From the NCBI RefSeq assembly GCF_963678635.1, contig NC_087071.1, positions 20,027,613 to 20,087,612 of the forward strand: a DNA stretch of 60,000 bases. Direction: 5' to 3'. The DNA is from Symsagittifera roscoffensis. Lineage: Eukaryota > Xenacoelomorpha > Acoela > Convolutidae. Shown piece by piece: positions 46,868 to 56,583 of this stretch. The stretch's first letter is position 1, and each line of letters begins with the position of its first letter. The position numbers were made by a program, and so were the translations under genes. Below the pieces are notes generated by a model. The model was not told the origin of the DNA, made no database searches, and was given only the letters and a program-made list of their open reading frames with translations.

Positions 46868-47789
46868 TTTTGGCGCCCCACAAGGGACACGAAAAGAAGG
46901 AAAATACTGAAAAAAAAGGAAAACTCGGCTGCAATTCTATCCATATATTGTGCCACAGACAAAGGAAATTCAGAGCGAACAGACTCTGAATTCAATTTGG
47001 AGTCTTCCATCAACGAGTCAAAGGAAAACAACTCTTCCTGTGAATTCGAGAGTGAATTAAAGACTCCGCCCGGTGTGAAAAGAGAAAATCTGGTTGATAA
47101 CTGGTGGGGGAGTTTAACAGAGGGAACTAACAGCAACAAAGAACAAGACGCAGCTGGGGTGACTGTCTGGTTGACGAGAGTCCGTTGTTAGCTGCGAAAG
47201 TACTGCGGAAGAGATTCGACGCTCTAGATCTGTTCTGCGAAGTTATCTGTCTTCTTTCTCCGTCTCATCTGAACTGAAGTGCTAGAACTGCCTTATTTGA
47301 TGCTAGGATGGGTGCTAAGCTGTCTTCCATTCTTTTCAAAGCTGGTGTCTTGGAGTTGAAGGCCTATATACAGAGGTGATTGCTGGACAACTCTTCCGCG
47401 GCAGACCGAAAATCTTACAACCGAAACCGGTGACCGCCCAATCTCCAAAACCGTCAAAAACTGTAAGACTTATCTAGTTTTCATAAACTTTTTTGTGCAA
47501 TAAAATTACATACGGTGTCTTATTGTGTATCCCAACTCAAAGCAAGCTACAAGTGGTAATTTTCCCGATACCACAAAGTTTTGGGTAATTGTGAACGGAT
47601 TGAAAATCCAAGAAATCGGATCATAGACAAGGGGTACTAGACTAGTTTTTTGGGTTGGTTTACGACTCGAACCTGCTGACCAAAATTTTCCGAAAAATTT
47701 TGGGAAAAAAGTAAGAAATTTCCAAAAAATCGTCAAAACGTCCCCATAATTCTGCGAAACTGTGCTGTAACATGACACCAACCTTATGG
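46868..47789 (+). other. BEL/Pao leader, 5' part
   Basis: About 920 bases between the LTR and the tandem hairpins. A frame open to 47191 starts inside the LTR but has no ATG, so I do not call it a gene. The segment contains a 16-base exact match (47351-47366) to dynein exon E. Confidence 0.5.
46871..46888 (+). promoter_or_regulatory. BEL/Pao primer-binding site
   Basis: TGGCGCCCCACAAGGGAC begins three bases after the LTR. TGG pairs with the CCA end of a tRNA; which tRNA was not determined. Confidence 0.75.
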
Positions 47790-48284
47790 TAAGTGGTCTG
47801 GTAGCGAAATATCAGGCAAATTAAGTTGAGTTTTTTCATCCTCAGGTTTTTCCGCGTGTGTTGTTGGAACTTAACCAATTTGCCTGATCCCCCCACCCAC
47901 ATTGGTGAAACTGAAAGCCAGTACGCTTCAAGTAAATCTAAGCCGTTTCAGCCCGTCCGATTATTGACTTCGTTGCGCAACACTAATGTTAAGTGGTCAG
48001 GTACGGTGATATTAAGTGAGTTAAGTTGAATTCTTTCATCCTCAGGTTTACTCCGTGTGCGTTGTTGGAGTTCAACCGACCTACTTAATTTCCCCACCCC
48101 ATTGCTTCAAGTAAATCTAAGCCGTTTCAGCCCGTCCAATTATTGACTTCGTTGCGCGACACTAATGTTAAGTGGTCAGGTACGGTGATATTAAGTGAGT
48201 TCAGTTGAAGTCTTTCATCCTCAGGTTTACTCCGTGTGTGTTGTTGGAGTTCAACCGACCTACTTAATTTCCCCACCCCATTGG
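47790..48284 (+). repeat. three tandem hairpin-forming leader repeats
   Basis: Units begin TAAGTGGTC at 47790, 47990 and 48169 (200, 179 and a partial ~115 bases). Each has a stem: 47811-47822 with 47877-47888, 48011-48022 with 48078-48089, and 48190-48201 with 48257-48268. The stem arms differ between unit 1 and units 2/3 but stay complementary. Confidence 0.85.
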
Positions 48285-48326
48285 TACTTTAGCGTAACGT
48301 AGCCGTCGCATAGGTCTCTTGAGTGT

Positions 48327-48962
48327 ATGGTATTCATTCTAGGAGCTAGTTCCTTGGATCACGCGCTCCGTATACTATCCGCACCGTCTCAAAAGCGCGT
48401 GAAAGAGACTTGTTTCACAAAGCCCGGCTTAAGCTTTAACTTTAACGCCAGGGACTCGCAGAAAATTATCCAATACTATCTGCATCACTTTTTGTCGAAT
48501 CGGAAAGATCTAGTTATTTGGCACGACGCCATAAATAACTCCATTAGTAAGCACCGCAGTAACAACAACCGTAGTTTGAGTACTGATCAACTTAAGAGCC
48601 TTCTTTTGAGATACAAGGAGAATATTACCGCTATTGTATACTGTCGCCGCAATGGTACGAACAATATAGAAAAGGAGTTGAAAAAGACAGGCATTCTCGT
48701 TCTTAACATAGTTGAGGATTTTATCTCAAAGCGAAAGGCCAAAGACCAAATACTTATCGAAAAGTATAAAGAGCTGCACCAGCCCCCTTCCCTTGAGTTG
48801 AAGACTCTGTTGTTACTTAGACGATATAGTGCTGACCTAAATACACTGAAAGCTAAGAAGAAGCGGAATCGATTGTCGCCTAAAAATCGTAGAGCGATTC
48901 ACAACAGACTTAAAGCGTTAAAACTTCAAGTTACTCCCCCTTGTAAGTTATTGATGTATTAG
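48327..48962 (+). CDS. extra ORF upstream of gag in the BEL/Pao element
   Basis: An intact 211-codon frame with its own ATG sits between the leader hairpins and gag, where BEL/Pao elements normally have no gene. Visible features: N-terminal VFILGASSLDHAL, then DLVIWHDAINNSISKHRSNN, AIVYCRRNGTNNIEKELKKT and a lysine/arginine-rich C-terminus (KAKKKRNRLSPKNRRAI). The G-x-S near the start, HDxxNNS and later turns recall blocks of SGNH-type hydrolases, but the full catalytic set cannot be seen; this is a guess from pattern. It could also be an RNA-binding accessory protein. It is the only intact reading frame of the element besides the two pol segments. Function unknown. Confidence 0.7.
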   Translation: MVFILGASSLDHALRILSAPSQKRVKETCFTKPGLSFNFNARDSQKIIQYYLHHFLSNRKDLVIWHDAINNSISKHRSNNNRSLSTDQLKSLLLRYKENITAIVYCRRNGTNNIEKELKKTGILVLNIVEDFISKRKAKDQILIEKYKELHQPPSLELKTLLLLRRYSADLNTLKAKKKRNRLSPKNRRAIHNRLKALKLQVTPPCKLLMY

Positions 48963-49034
48963 AGTATTTTGTGGATTTACTTGTGTGAAAATACAGTTTT
49001 TTCTGAGAGTCGTTTATTTCTGAAATTATTAAGC

Positions 49035-49724
49035 ATGGAAGTTAAGTTTCAGAAGAAAATTAAGAAGTTGTTTGAGAAACGTAGCACTCTCGAAAACGAA
49101 CTTTATAAATGCCACGAGATAATTTAAGAATACATAGAGAGTCAGAGTCGTTGCTCAAAAATTGATACTTATATTGAAAAATGTAGGAACTATATAGAAC
49201 AAGCGGTCGAGATAAATACTGAGTTGATTGATATGGCTGCAAAAAGTGCCAATCCCGACGAATTGATACCGGCACAGGATATGTGGCTTCATAAGTTGAC
49301 TCAAAGCAACGATAAAGTTCTGCAGGAAGCTATCACATATAAAACAAGTTTTGAGGCAGTAACAGAGCCGGACAAAATAGATAGCTGCTCAAAAGTTTCT
49401 CATCATTCTGAAAAAAGTGAAAAACCCCGGTCGCATAAAACAGATACCCGCTCTAAGGTGTCGCACCGAAGCAGCCGACATCAGCAATCAGGTTCTCAGA
49501 AATCTAGTTATACCGCCGCTCCGTCGAAAACACTTTCTGAGAAAAAACGCGACTTAATGATTTTAAAGAAACAACAAGAGGAACTTGAGAGGCAGGCAAA
49601 GGTATCATTAAGACTGAAAGAGCAGCAAAACCAGATGAAACAATATGTTTTAGAACAACAAAGCAGTTTAGAGTTGGAAGAATTGGCTGAAGAACATAGG
49701 AAAAACTGGCAGAAATTGAGTTGA
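49035..49724 (+). pseudogene. BEL/Pao gag, N-terminal part with an in-frame stop
   Basis: The frame starts at ATG 49035 with a basic helical stretch, is interrupted by TAA at 49125-49127, then runs open in the same frame to a TGA ending 49724. It encodes helical, Lys/Glu/Gln-rich coiled-coil protein (for example KKQQEELERQAKVSLRLKEQ). A frame shift at the A run 49701-49705 moves the coding sense to the frame of the next segment. Capsid-like structural role inferred from position. Confidence 0.75.
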
Positions 49725-50209
49725 AAGGGCTTGAGTTAGAAGATGAGTTGTCGGAAATCAGCGAGAATGCTGAGGAAAGTGGTTTAACTCGAATCTCTCC
49801 ACAACTAACAATAGACGAAAAGGATCGTACGCGTCACTGGGTCGAATCTGTCGACCACAATCAGCCTGATGCTGTTGTAGTTCCCAATCAACAGCAGCAC
49901 GTTCGTTCAACAGCTCCTGAGGCAACTTATCCTGCATCAACAAATTACTTGGTCTCATCAAGTTTTACAGGAGTGAATAATGGCCAGGCAGCTTCTAGTG
50001 ATCCGGGATTGTATTACAGTAACCACATTCACGGACAACAACATAATTTGTCGAATTTGGTTCGATCGCAGGTTTCCGTTAACAATCCAGTAGGATTACA
50101 GCAGGTCATGCAACCTGTTTCCAATAATTTTGCCTCAGCAAACTTTTTTGTCCACTTATCCGGGGCTAGGCAATCCAAACATAGGTTCAGTAGTCCCGGT
50201 AACTTCTGA
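49706..50209 (+). pseudogene. BEL/Pao gag, middle part in a shifted frame
   Basis: Open frame that continues the coiled coil (LELEDELSEISENAEE), then a Gln/Asn/Ser/Pro-rich disordered stretch. Coding sense leaves this frame at the T run 50144-50149, where the following pol-proximal frame takes over. No own ATG. Confidence 0.7.
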
Positions 50210-52559
50210 AAACTATTTTGCTCCACCAACATCTGCAGAAGTTCCTTCTGGTGTAGCACCGTTTGTTCCTGCATCAACAGCAATTAATCAGGTTTCTTTG
50301 AGTCATCAAACTACAGGATCAGTAGTAGCTGGCTACCAAGAACCTGTAATCCCATCACAGCAACATATGGGTGTTCCCGTTAGTAGTTACAACTTTTCAA
50401 GCGACCACTATAATCCGTATAGTAATTTGTGGAGACCAGCTGTTGCTGCCCCTTTAATGTCAGCTCAACAACACTACGTTCCTTCGACAACTGTTTTTTC
50501 CGCAGTAACTCCGATTGTTCCTACGAATAATTTTGTTCCTTATACAAGTGGAGGGACTGTGTTCTTTGCACAGCCTGAAATTTCTTCACATGCTAATCAA
50601 CCGTTCGTTCCTGATTGTCACGGTAACTCTTCGAGTTACACAGAGTCAACTCCCGGTAATTCACCTGATGCAGACGTCGAGCGTCCACTTTCGACACGAG
50701 AGTTGGTTAATATACTCATGCACAGCCGAAAAGATCATCTCCCTGAGTGGAAGCTGACCCAGTTCGATGGCAACCCACTTAATTGGCATGAGTGGTTTGG
50801 GCAATTCAAATCGACGGTCGATTCAGCCATACTCAGTGACGATGAAAAGCTCACCTATCTGAAAACGCTCGTAGTGGGTAAAGCAAAATCCGCAATCGCT
50901 GACTATAGCTATAGCGGAGTACTATATAAAGACGCATTAGCAACTCTTCAAAGAAAGTTCGGGCAGCCGCATGCTGTAGTAGGGGCTCATCTAGATAAAT
51001 TGAGTAATTTTCCGCCGCTCAAAATGCATAACTCGGAAAATGTAATTGGATTTTCCTCTGCAATTTCTGGACTTGTTGCCGTATTTAAGTCTCTGTCTTT
51101 TAACGACGACCTGAAAAGTGTTAACTTACTGAATCAGGCTGTGAGTAAGCTTCCCCCGAACCTTAAGGAGGCATGGTCGATGCAAACCGTAAGACGCCAA
51201 TGGCATAGACCAACTCTGCTAGATATCAACGAATGGCTTAAAGAAAAGGCGGAGGGTCATGAGAGGCTAAAAACGATCAATTCTAAGGGTAAGTGTGAAG
51301 AACCAGTTAAGCAAAAAGTAGGTACGAAAGTGTTTGCTAGTAACGCAAATGTAAGTAATAAGACTAAAGAAAAACCAAAGTACCCTCCATGTTCTGTATG
51401 TAAAGGTCAACACGCTCTTTGGAATTGCGCCGTATTCAAAGAGAAAAACGCTACGCAACGAGCGAAACATGTAGCCGAACGAAAACTTTGCTTTGCATGT
51501 TTACAGAGCAATCACAGTTTTCGTAATTGTAGCAAGGCCAGAAAGTGCCCCAAGCCAGGTTGTGAAAGCACGCACAACGTGCTCTTACATGGAGCTGAGA
51601 AAATTTTTCCTCCTAAGGATACTAAAAGTTCCCCGGCGTCAGGTAACGCAAACACTAAACATGTATCGACTAACGCTGCCGTCGGCGATATTCATAGCCA
51701 GGAGTCAACTAAAGGCCTCCTGCCAGTTGCATCATTCGCCGTCTCTTCGGATGCGACGATTACTAATGCCCTAGCTCTTTGCGATAGTGCTTCCACGCAC
51801 TCATGGGTATCTGCCGATCTCGTAAAACGCCTCCATTTGGTTGGCACTCCCGTTAACCTCACCATAATTGGATTTAATTCCACGAGCTTGATAAAAACTC
51901 ATCAAGTAAGTTTTCAAGTGTCCGCCGAAACGCATAATTGTGAATTTTTGTTTTCTTTTCGAGCTTATGTTAAGGATCATATTCGTATTGGATCGGATAG
52001 CATAAGCATTCCTGAATTACAGGAAAAATACACGCAGTTGGCTCCGATCAAACCTATACATTATAAGTATGAGGACGTCGAAATAATTATTGGACAGGAT
52101 TTCTACCATGCCATAAGACCCGTTGAGTACCTTTTTGGGGAGGACTCTATTTCACCGTGCGCCGTACGCCTTCCGATAGGTTGGGTTTTAAGTGGTCCGT
52201 TACCGCCGTCCTTTAAGTCGAACTCGTCTTGCTTTAAGTGTGTTGTCGAAGACATGTCTCTTGCGGACCAAATTAAAACTTGGTATGAGTTGGAGTCATA
52301 TGGAGCCTTCAAGCAGGTAGATGCCCGTTCCGCCGCCGACAAACGCGCTTTGTCCGTTTTGAAAAATGACACCTTTCACGATGGTGAGAGGTACATTGTA
52401 CCAATGCTTTGGAACGATAAGGAAAGTAGTTTACCGAATAACTATTTTTCCTCCTTAGCTCAATTAAAGTCTTTGGAAAAGAGGCTAGATAAGGATCCGT
52501 CGCTCCGTGAAAAATACGCCGAAACAATAAGAGAAGATATACAAAAGGATATGTCATAA
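50130..52559 (+). CDS. BEL/Pao gag C-terminus, zinc knuckles and aspartic protease
   Basis: This is an 809-codon frame. Residues ~1-200 are low-complexity (Pro, Ser, Val, Gln). Residues ~205-375 match the DUF1759 gag domain (PEWKLTQFDGNPLNWHEWF). Zinc-binding clusters lie at ~421 (CSVCKGQHALWNC), ~454 (CFACLQSNHSFRNC) and ~473 (CPKPGCESTHNVLLH). The protease active site is at ~552 (LCDSASTHSWVSADL), with DSA in place of the DSG/DTG of most retroelement proteases. The frame ends at 52559 because of a shift at the A run 52543-52546; the RT frame continues in another register. The listed start is not an ATG, since the frame is entered from upstream gag. Confidence 0.9.
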   Translation: MPQQTFLSTYPGLGNPNIGSVVPVTSENYFAPPTSAEVPSGVAPFVPASTAINQVSLSHQTTGSVVAGYQEPVIPSQQHMGVPVSSYNFSSDHYNPYSNLWRPAVAAPLMSAQQHYVPSTTVFSAVTPIVPTNNFVPYTSGGTVFFAQPEISSHANQPFVPDCHGNSSSYTESTPGNSPDADVERPLSTRELVNILMHSRKDHLPEWKLTQFDGNPLNWHEWFGQFKSTVDSAILSDDEKLTYLKTLVVGKAKSAIADYSYSGVLYKDALATLQRKFGQPHAVVGAHLDKLSNFPPLKMHNSENVIGFSSAISGLVAVFKSLSFNDDLKSVNLLNQAVSKLPPNLKEAWSMQTVRRQWHRPTLLDINEWLKEKAEGHERLKTINSKGKCEEPVKQKVGTKVFASNANVSNKTKEKPKYPPCSVCKGQHALWNCAVFKEKNATQRAKHVAERKLCFACLQSNHSFRNCSKARKCPKPGCESTHNVLLHGAEKIFPPKDTKSSPASGNANTKHVSTNAAVGDIHSQESTKGLLPVASFAVSSDATITNALALCDSASTHSWVSADLVKRLHLVGTPVNLTIIGFNSTSLIKTHQVSFQVSAETHNCEFLFSFRAYVKDHIRIGSDSISIPELQEKYTQLAPIKPIHYKYEDVEIIIGQDFYHAIRPVEYLFGEDSISPCAVRLPIGWVLSGPLPPSFKSNSSCFKCVVEDMSLADQIKTWYELESYGAFKQVDARSAADKRALSVLKNDTFHDGERYIVPMLWNDKESSLPNNYFSSLAQLKSLEKRLDKDPSLREKYAETIREDIQKDMS

Positions 52560-55500
52560 CCGTTAAGGCACACGATCCCAAATCACGAGCCGATCGTGAG
52601 TGGTATCTCCCGCATCACCCGGTGTTGAACCCGAATAAACCCGGTAAGGTGCGCCGAGTCCTCAATGGGGCATCGAAGTGTCATGGTGCTTCCTTGAACA
52701 AATCTCTGTTGGTTGGCCCGGATCTCCTTCAAAACCTCATTTTTGTACTTATAAGATTCCGTCAGCATAAATACGCCGTTTCAGCTGACATTGAAGGGAT
52801 GTTTTTACAGGTTGGAGTCCGTGAAGAAGATCAACCTTCTCTTCGTTTTTTGTGGCGGGAGGACCCCACATCAAGTGTGGTAGTTCACCAATATACGCGT
52901 CACATTTTTGGTGCTCGTGACTCGCCGACTTGTGCGAATTTTGCTTTGCAGAAGACTGCAACGGATAATCAAGCTGAGTACCCCGAAGCTGCTTCGGCTG
53001 TTGTCCAGAAGTTCTATATGGATGATTATCTGGATTCTTTTCAAAACAGGGATGACGCCTTGAAATTAAGTAGGGATTTAGTCTCGTTGCTTAAACTAGG
53101 TGGGTTTCATCTGACAAAATTTGTCAGCAACGTGCCCGAAGTAACAACCGCTCTTGATCCGGACAACCGTGAGTCCAATTCGTCTGTTAAAGATATTTGT
53201 GCGAGTCCAGACCAGTCGTCGCATGTTCTCGGTCTTAAGTGGGATCACGTAAAAGATACCTTAGTCGTTAGTAGAGGGGTTGATCGTCCACTAGACAAAG
53301 CAATCACTCAGCGTACCGTGTTGAGTTTTGTTTCCTCTGTTTTTGATCCAATTGGGTTAGTGGCTCCGTATACCGTGAAGGCTCGCCTTCTATTAAAAGA
53401 TATCTGGCGAATCAGCGGTCAAAAATGGGACGATGATCTGCCAGAGGAAATCAAGAAGCAATTCCTTGAGTGGCACTCAGGCCTTCATTTGTTAGGTTCT
53501 CTGACAATACCTCGCAGCTATTTCACTGAGCCTTTCGACCGAATAGAACTTCACATGTTCGGTGATAGTTCGCAGGATGTTTTCTGTGCCGTCGCTTTCC
53601 TTCGTGCGCGACTTGCTGGCTCCCATCAGACCGAATTAGCCTTTGTGTTTGGCAAAGCCCGCGTCCCGCCTATGAAAGCGCTTTCTATTCCAAAGTTAGA
53701 GCTTCAAGCAGCTCTTCTTGCAACCCGCTTAAAAGAAGAAATTTTGAAAGGTCTCACTTTCAAAGTTACGGATACTTTCATGTGGACAGATAGTACCACT
53801 GTTCTTCAGTGGCTTCACTCTTGTAGTAAACTACCCGTTTTTGTTGGTAATCGCACTGGTGAGATTCTGGAGTCTACCACCACTGATCAGTGGCATCACA
53901 TACTTAGCGGTGATAACCCAGCTGATACCGGTACACGAGGGATTTCTTCGGAAGCCCTCAAGGAAAGCAGCTGGGTTAATGGCCCTAGTATATTGAGAAC
54001 AACTGATTGGCCGTTCAAGCCCGATACAAGGGTTATCGATAAAATAAGACTCAAAGGACCATCATGTGATATCGACATTTGTCTGGAAAATTCGTCAAAT
54101 TTTGTCGTCGATGTTTTGAAAGAAAAAAATCTTCCCTTCGGAAAATGGGAGAGATTCAATTCAATTGTAAAATACAAACGCACAGTAGCATTTTTATTAA
54201 GATGGCTGCCATCCCATAAACATTTCCGGTCGAGTACCTTAGAAATTACAGACCCGTGTGAAATGGATATTGCTGAACAGAAGCTCATTTACCTGTCCCA
54301 GGGTGAAACATTCCCTAATGAGCTAAAACTAATAAGATCCGGTAAAGTTATCACGAGGAATAGTCGGATCGCCAAGTATTCGCCGTTCATTGGACCAGCT
54401 GGCATCCTTCGCTCGACTGGGCGCATCAGCCGCTTGGTTAATTCCGATTTCGATAGCAAGCATCCGATTATACTTGATGCACGTCACGCGGTTGTTCGGT
54501 TATTGGTTCAGCACTTGCACGTTAGGAATTTCCATCAAGGCTTGGATTACATGCGTGCGTTGGTTAATCTGAAGTACGTCGTGTTAAATTTGCGATGGTT
54601 GCTGCGAAACATTGAAAATACTTGCGTCGTGTGCCGAAAACGCAAAGCGCAAACCGTAACTCATATGATGGCTGATCTGCCCATTGAAAGGCTGGGTTAC
54701 AAGCAGCCTCCGTTCACTAACACAGTTGTTGACTACTTTGGGCCGTTCCTAGTTCCAATCCAGAGAAGTACGGAAAAGAGGTGGGGTTTTTTGTTCACCT
54801 GTCTCACCACTAGAGCGGTGCATATTGAAGTAGTCCCCTCGCTCGACACAAGCTCTTGTGTTATGGGCGTGGAGAGGTTTATTGCACGTCGCGGTACTCC
54901 GACCACTATCATGTCCGACAACGGAACGAACTTTGTTGGCGGTCAGAAAGAGCTCTTAGCTTGCATTGAGAGATGGAACAAGCTCGCACCCGCTGTTTTT
55001 GTTCAGAAAGGGATCAAGTGGAAATTCAATCCACCCAGCGCACCGCACCATGGTGGCTCCTGGGAGCGATTAGTTCGGAGTGTCAAGCGCGTTTTGTATG
55101 ACATCTTAGGCAACAGAAGAGTAACTGAGGAGGTTCTAAGAACCACGCTGTGCCTTGTTGAGCAATCACTCAACGCTAGACCAATAACAGCCGTTAGTTC
55201 CGATCCGCTAGATTTAGAGGCGTTGACCCCGAATCATTTTATCCTTGGTCATCACGCAGCGAGTTTTCCGTCGCTAAGTTTGGAAGAAAACTTCGACCAT
55301 AAGAAGCGGTTCGCCAGAGCGCAATCATACGCTAACGCAATATGGATACGGTGGATGCGGGAATACGTTCCTTCCCTCAATAGGAGGGCAAAGTGGCACA
55401 ACCAGTCAGACGTTAAGTTGAAAGCCGGTGACTTGGTTTGGGTCATAGAGCCTGACATTCCACGTGGACATTATCCACTCGCACGTATCCTAAGACTGCA

Positions 55501-55630
55501 CTATGGCAAGGACGGATGCGCGCGATCCGCCGACATAAAGACCGTTACGAGCGAACTGACCCGCCCGACCGTAAAGCTCGCTCCCGTTCTTCCTTGTTTA
55601 GGGGTGGAGGATGTTGCAGCGCAAATATAA
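52547..55630 (+). CDS. BEL/Pao pol: reverse transcriptase, RNase H, integrase
   Basis: The frame is open from the A run near 52545 to TAA 55630; the residue numbers here count from 52622. RT has VSADIEGMFLQVGV and the catalytic YMDD at 132-135. RNase H acidic residues are at ~315 (FGDSS), ~360 (KLELQ) and ~390 (WTDST). The integrase has an HHCC zinc domain (HxxxxxxH near 630, CVVC at 668-671) and a DDE triad at 704 (VDYFG), 766 (SDNGTNF) and 815 (SWERL). A C-terminal DUF5641-type domain (LKAGDLVWVIEPDIPRGHYP) is typical of BEL/Pao. All catalytic residues are present; the only visible defect is the frame break at its start. The last codons overlap the PPT and LTR. Confidence 0.94.
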   Translation, partial: GYVITVKAHDPKSRADREWYLPHHPVLNPNKPGKVRRVLNGASKCHGASLNKSLLVGPDLLQNLIFVLIRFRQHKYAVSADIEGMFLQVGVREEDQPSLRFLWREDPTSSVVVHQYTRHIFGARDSPTCANFALQKTATDNQAEYPEAASAVVQKFYMDDYLDSFQNRDDALKLSRDLVSLLKLGGFHLTKFVSNVPEVTTALDPDNRESNSSVKDICASPDQSSHVLGLKWDHVKDTLVVSRGVDRPLDKAITQRTVLSFVSSVFDPIGLVAPYTVKARLLLKDIWRISGQKWDDDLPEEIKKQFLEWHSGLHLLGSLTIPRSYFTEPFDRIELHMFGDSSQDVFCAVAFLRARLAGSHQTELAFVFGKARVPPMKALSIPKLELQAALLATRLKEEILKGLTFKVTDTFMWTDSTTVLQWLHSCSKLPVFVGNRTGEILESTTTDQWHHILSGDNPADTGTRGISSEALKESSWVNGPSILRTTDWPFKPDTRVIDKIRLKGPSCDIDICLENSSNFVVDVLKEKNLPFGKWERFNSIVKYKRTVAFLLRWLPSHKHFRSSTLEITDPCEMDIAEQKLIYLSQGETFPNELKLIRSGKVITRNSRIAKYSPFIGPAGILRSTGRISRLVNSDFDSKHPIILDARHAVVRLLVQHLHVRNFHQGLDYMRALVNLKYVVLNLRWLLRNIENTCVVCRKRKAQTVTHMMADLPIERLGYKQPPFTNTVVDYFGPFLVPIQRSTEKRWGFLFTCLTTRAVHIEVVPSLDTSSCVMGVERFIARRGTPTTIMSDNGTNFVGGQKELLACIERWNKLAPAVFVQKGIKWKFNPPSAPHHGGSWERLVRSVKRVLYDILGNRRVTEEVLRTTLCLVEQSLNARPITAVSSDPLDLEALTPNHFILGHHAASFPSLSLEENFDHKKRFARAQSYANAIWIRWMREYVPSLNRRAKWHNQSDVKLKAGDLVWVIEPDIPRGHYPLARILRLHYGKDGCARSADIKTVTSELTRPTVKLAPVLPCLGVEDVAAQI
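55600..55611 (+). promoter_or_regulatory. BEL/Pao polypurine tract
   Basis: AGGGGTGGAGGA abuts the 3' LTR, the usual plus-strand priming site. It also codes for part of the C-terminus of pol. Confidence 0.8.
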
Positions 55631-56123
55631 AACAATAGTACAAATGCATATAAACGTAAATGTGCGAGAGTATAAATGCATATAAAAGTAAATGCATACA
55701 GGGACAGTAGCCAAGCGTATACATGGTGCGTCCCGGCGGGTTCGGCGCCGGTTCGAATCCCGACTAGGTCATTTCCTTTCTAGAACTCGAATATGCACCG
55801 AACTTGATGGGATGCTCCGTAACCAGGTTCGATCCCCCCCAAAACCGATTTTAACCGTCTTTTCGCTCTAATTTGGTTCAGCCTTGATTAAGGCTGACCT
55901 TTAAAAAGAGCAATTTGTCTCAAGGACAAATACTGGCCATTTTTGCAGCTTGCTTTGAGTTATGCAGTTTTTTGTGTCCGATGTTACCGATAACAATAAA
56001 AAAAGTTTGTTAAAAATATCATTATATTACGAAATTTCCAGAGTTATTTTCCCGATAAAATACTCGTTAATTCAAGTGTTTGAAAAGAGATTTTATTACG
56101 AAGTGTGGAGATTGGCGCGCACA
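55612..56123 (+). repeat. 3' LTR of the BEL/Pao element
   Basis: The LTR is 512 bp, TG...CA. The pol frame reads 18 bases into it, stopping at TAA 55628-55630. Confidence 0.96.
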
Positions 56124-56445
56124 ATCTTACAATGAATGATAACTTTCTGTCGTCCTCCTCGCTATCGGTGGTGAATTGGTTTCGTCTCAGCCTCGCAATC
56201 GAAAGGTCGGATGTTCGAGGCCCACCATGATCCGTGCTCGTTGCTTGAGGGTGAGGCAACATTACCCAGCCCAGAAAAATAACCAAAATAAAATTACATG
56301 TAGTTCTTAAACAGGGGCACACCAGCGGTTCGCCGTTTTGAGCTGTACAGCTTGTATCTTTGTCCTATCCCTCGTGGATAAATGATCTTAAATTAATAAA
56401 TCGAACAGTTTATTTTTTTTTTCATTTCTCTTCTCTTCCCTGCAG

Positions 56446-56583
56446 ATAGAGCAGTTCAACTTGGAGGAGGAGTCTTTCGGGTGGCAGACTACGAACTACC
56501 CCACCAGACAGGAACTGTGGAACAAGCTCATGCCCTACCTCAGTCTCTACTCCAGTAGTGTCAAGTACCTGGACTACTACCAG
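56446..56583 (+). CDS. dynein heavy chain exon H, GC donor
   Basis: This exon has 46 codons, phase 0/0, acceptor CCCTGCAG. It encodes IEQFNLEEESFGWQTTNYPT and ends SVKYLDYYQ. The intron starts GCAAGC after CAG, the second GC-AG intron of this gene. The frame joins exon I (EWTNGCYNKVD) without a gap. Confidence 0.92.

Larger units (their letters stand above)
46352..56123 (+). mobile_element. BEL/Pao LTR retrotransposon, full length
   Basis: The element is 9772 bp, inserted in the dynein intron between exons G and H and flanked by a perfect 5 bp target duplication ATCTT (46347-46351 and 56124-56128). LTRs of 516 and 512 bp begin TGTTGCAGC and end CGCACA. They differ by two substitutions (46491 and the base after GGTTC near 46551) and three homopolymer-length changes, so the insertion is recent. 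The internal order is primer site, leader with tandem hairpins, extra ORF, gag, zinc knuckles, aspartic protease, RT, RNase H, integrase and PPT. Integrase is last and the C-terminal extension is BEL/Pao-like. The coding region carries one stop and three frame shifts, so this copy as read is defective. Without it the intron would be about 0.7 kb. Confidence 0.96.

Noticed and set aside
46751-47191. Open frame across the LTR and leader of the BEL/Pao element
   Set aside because: No ATG; it would have to start inside the LTR and cross the primer site. Retained only as leader.
47790-48284. Leader repeats as an intron (ATGGTAAGTGG donor, CATCCTCAG acceptor)
   Set aside because: The donor match exists only in unit 1 (units 2 and 3 read TGTTAAGT), and the donor-acceptor distance would be ~55 bases; the hairpin explanation fits all units.
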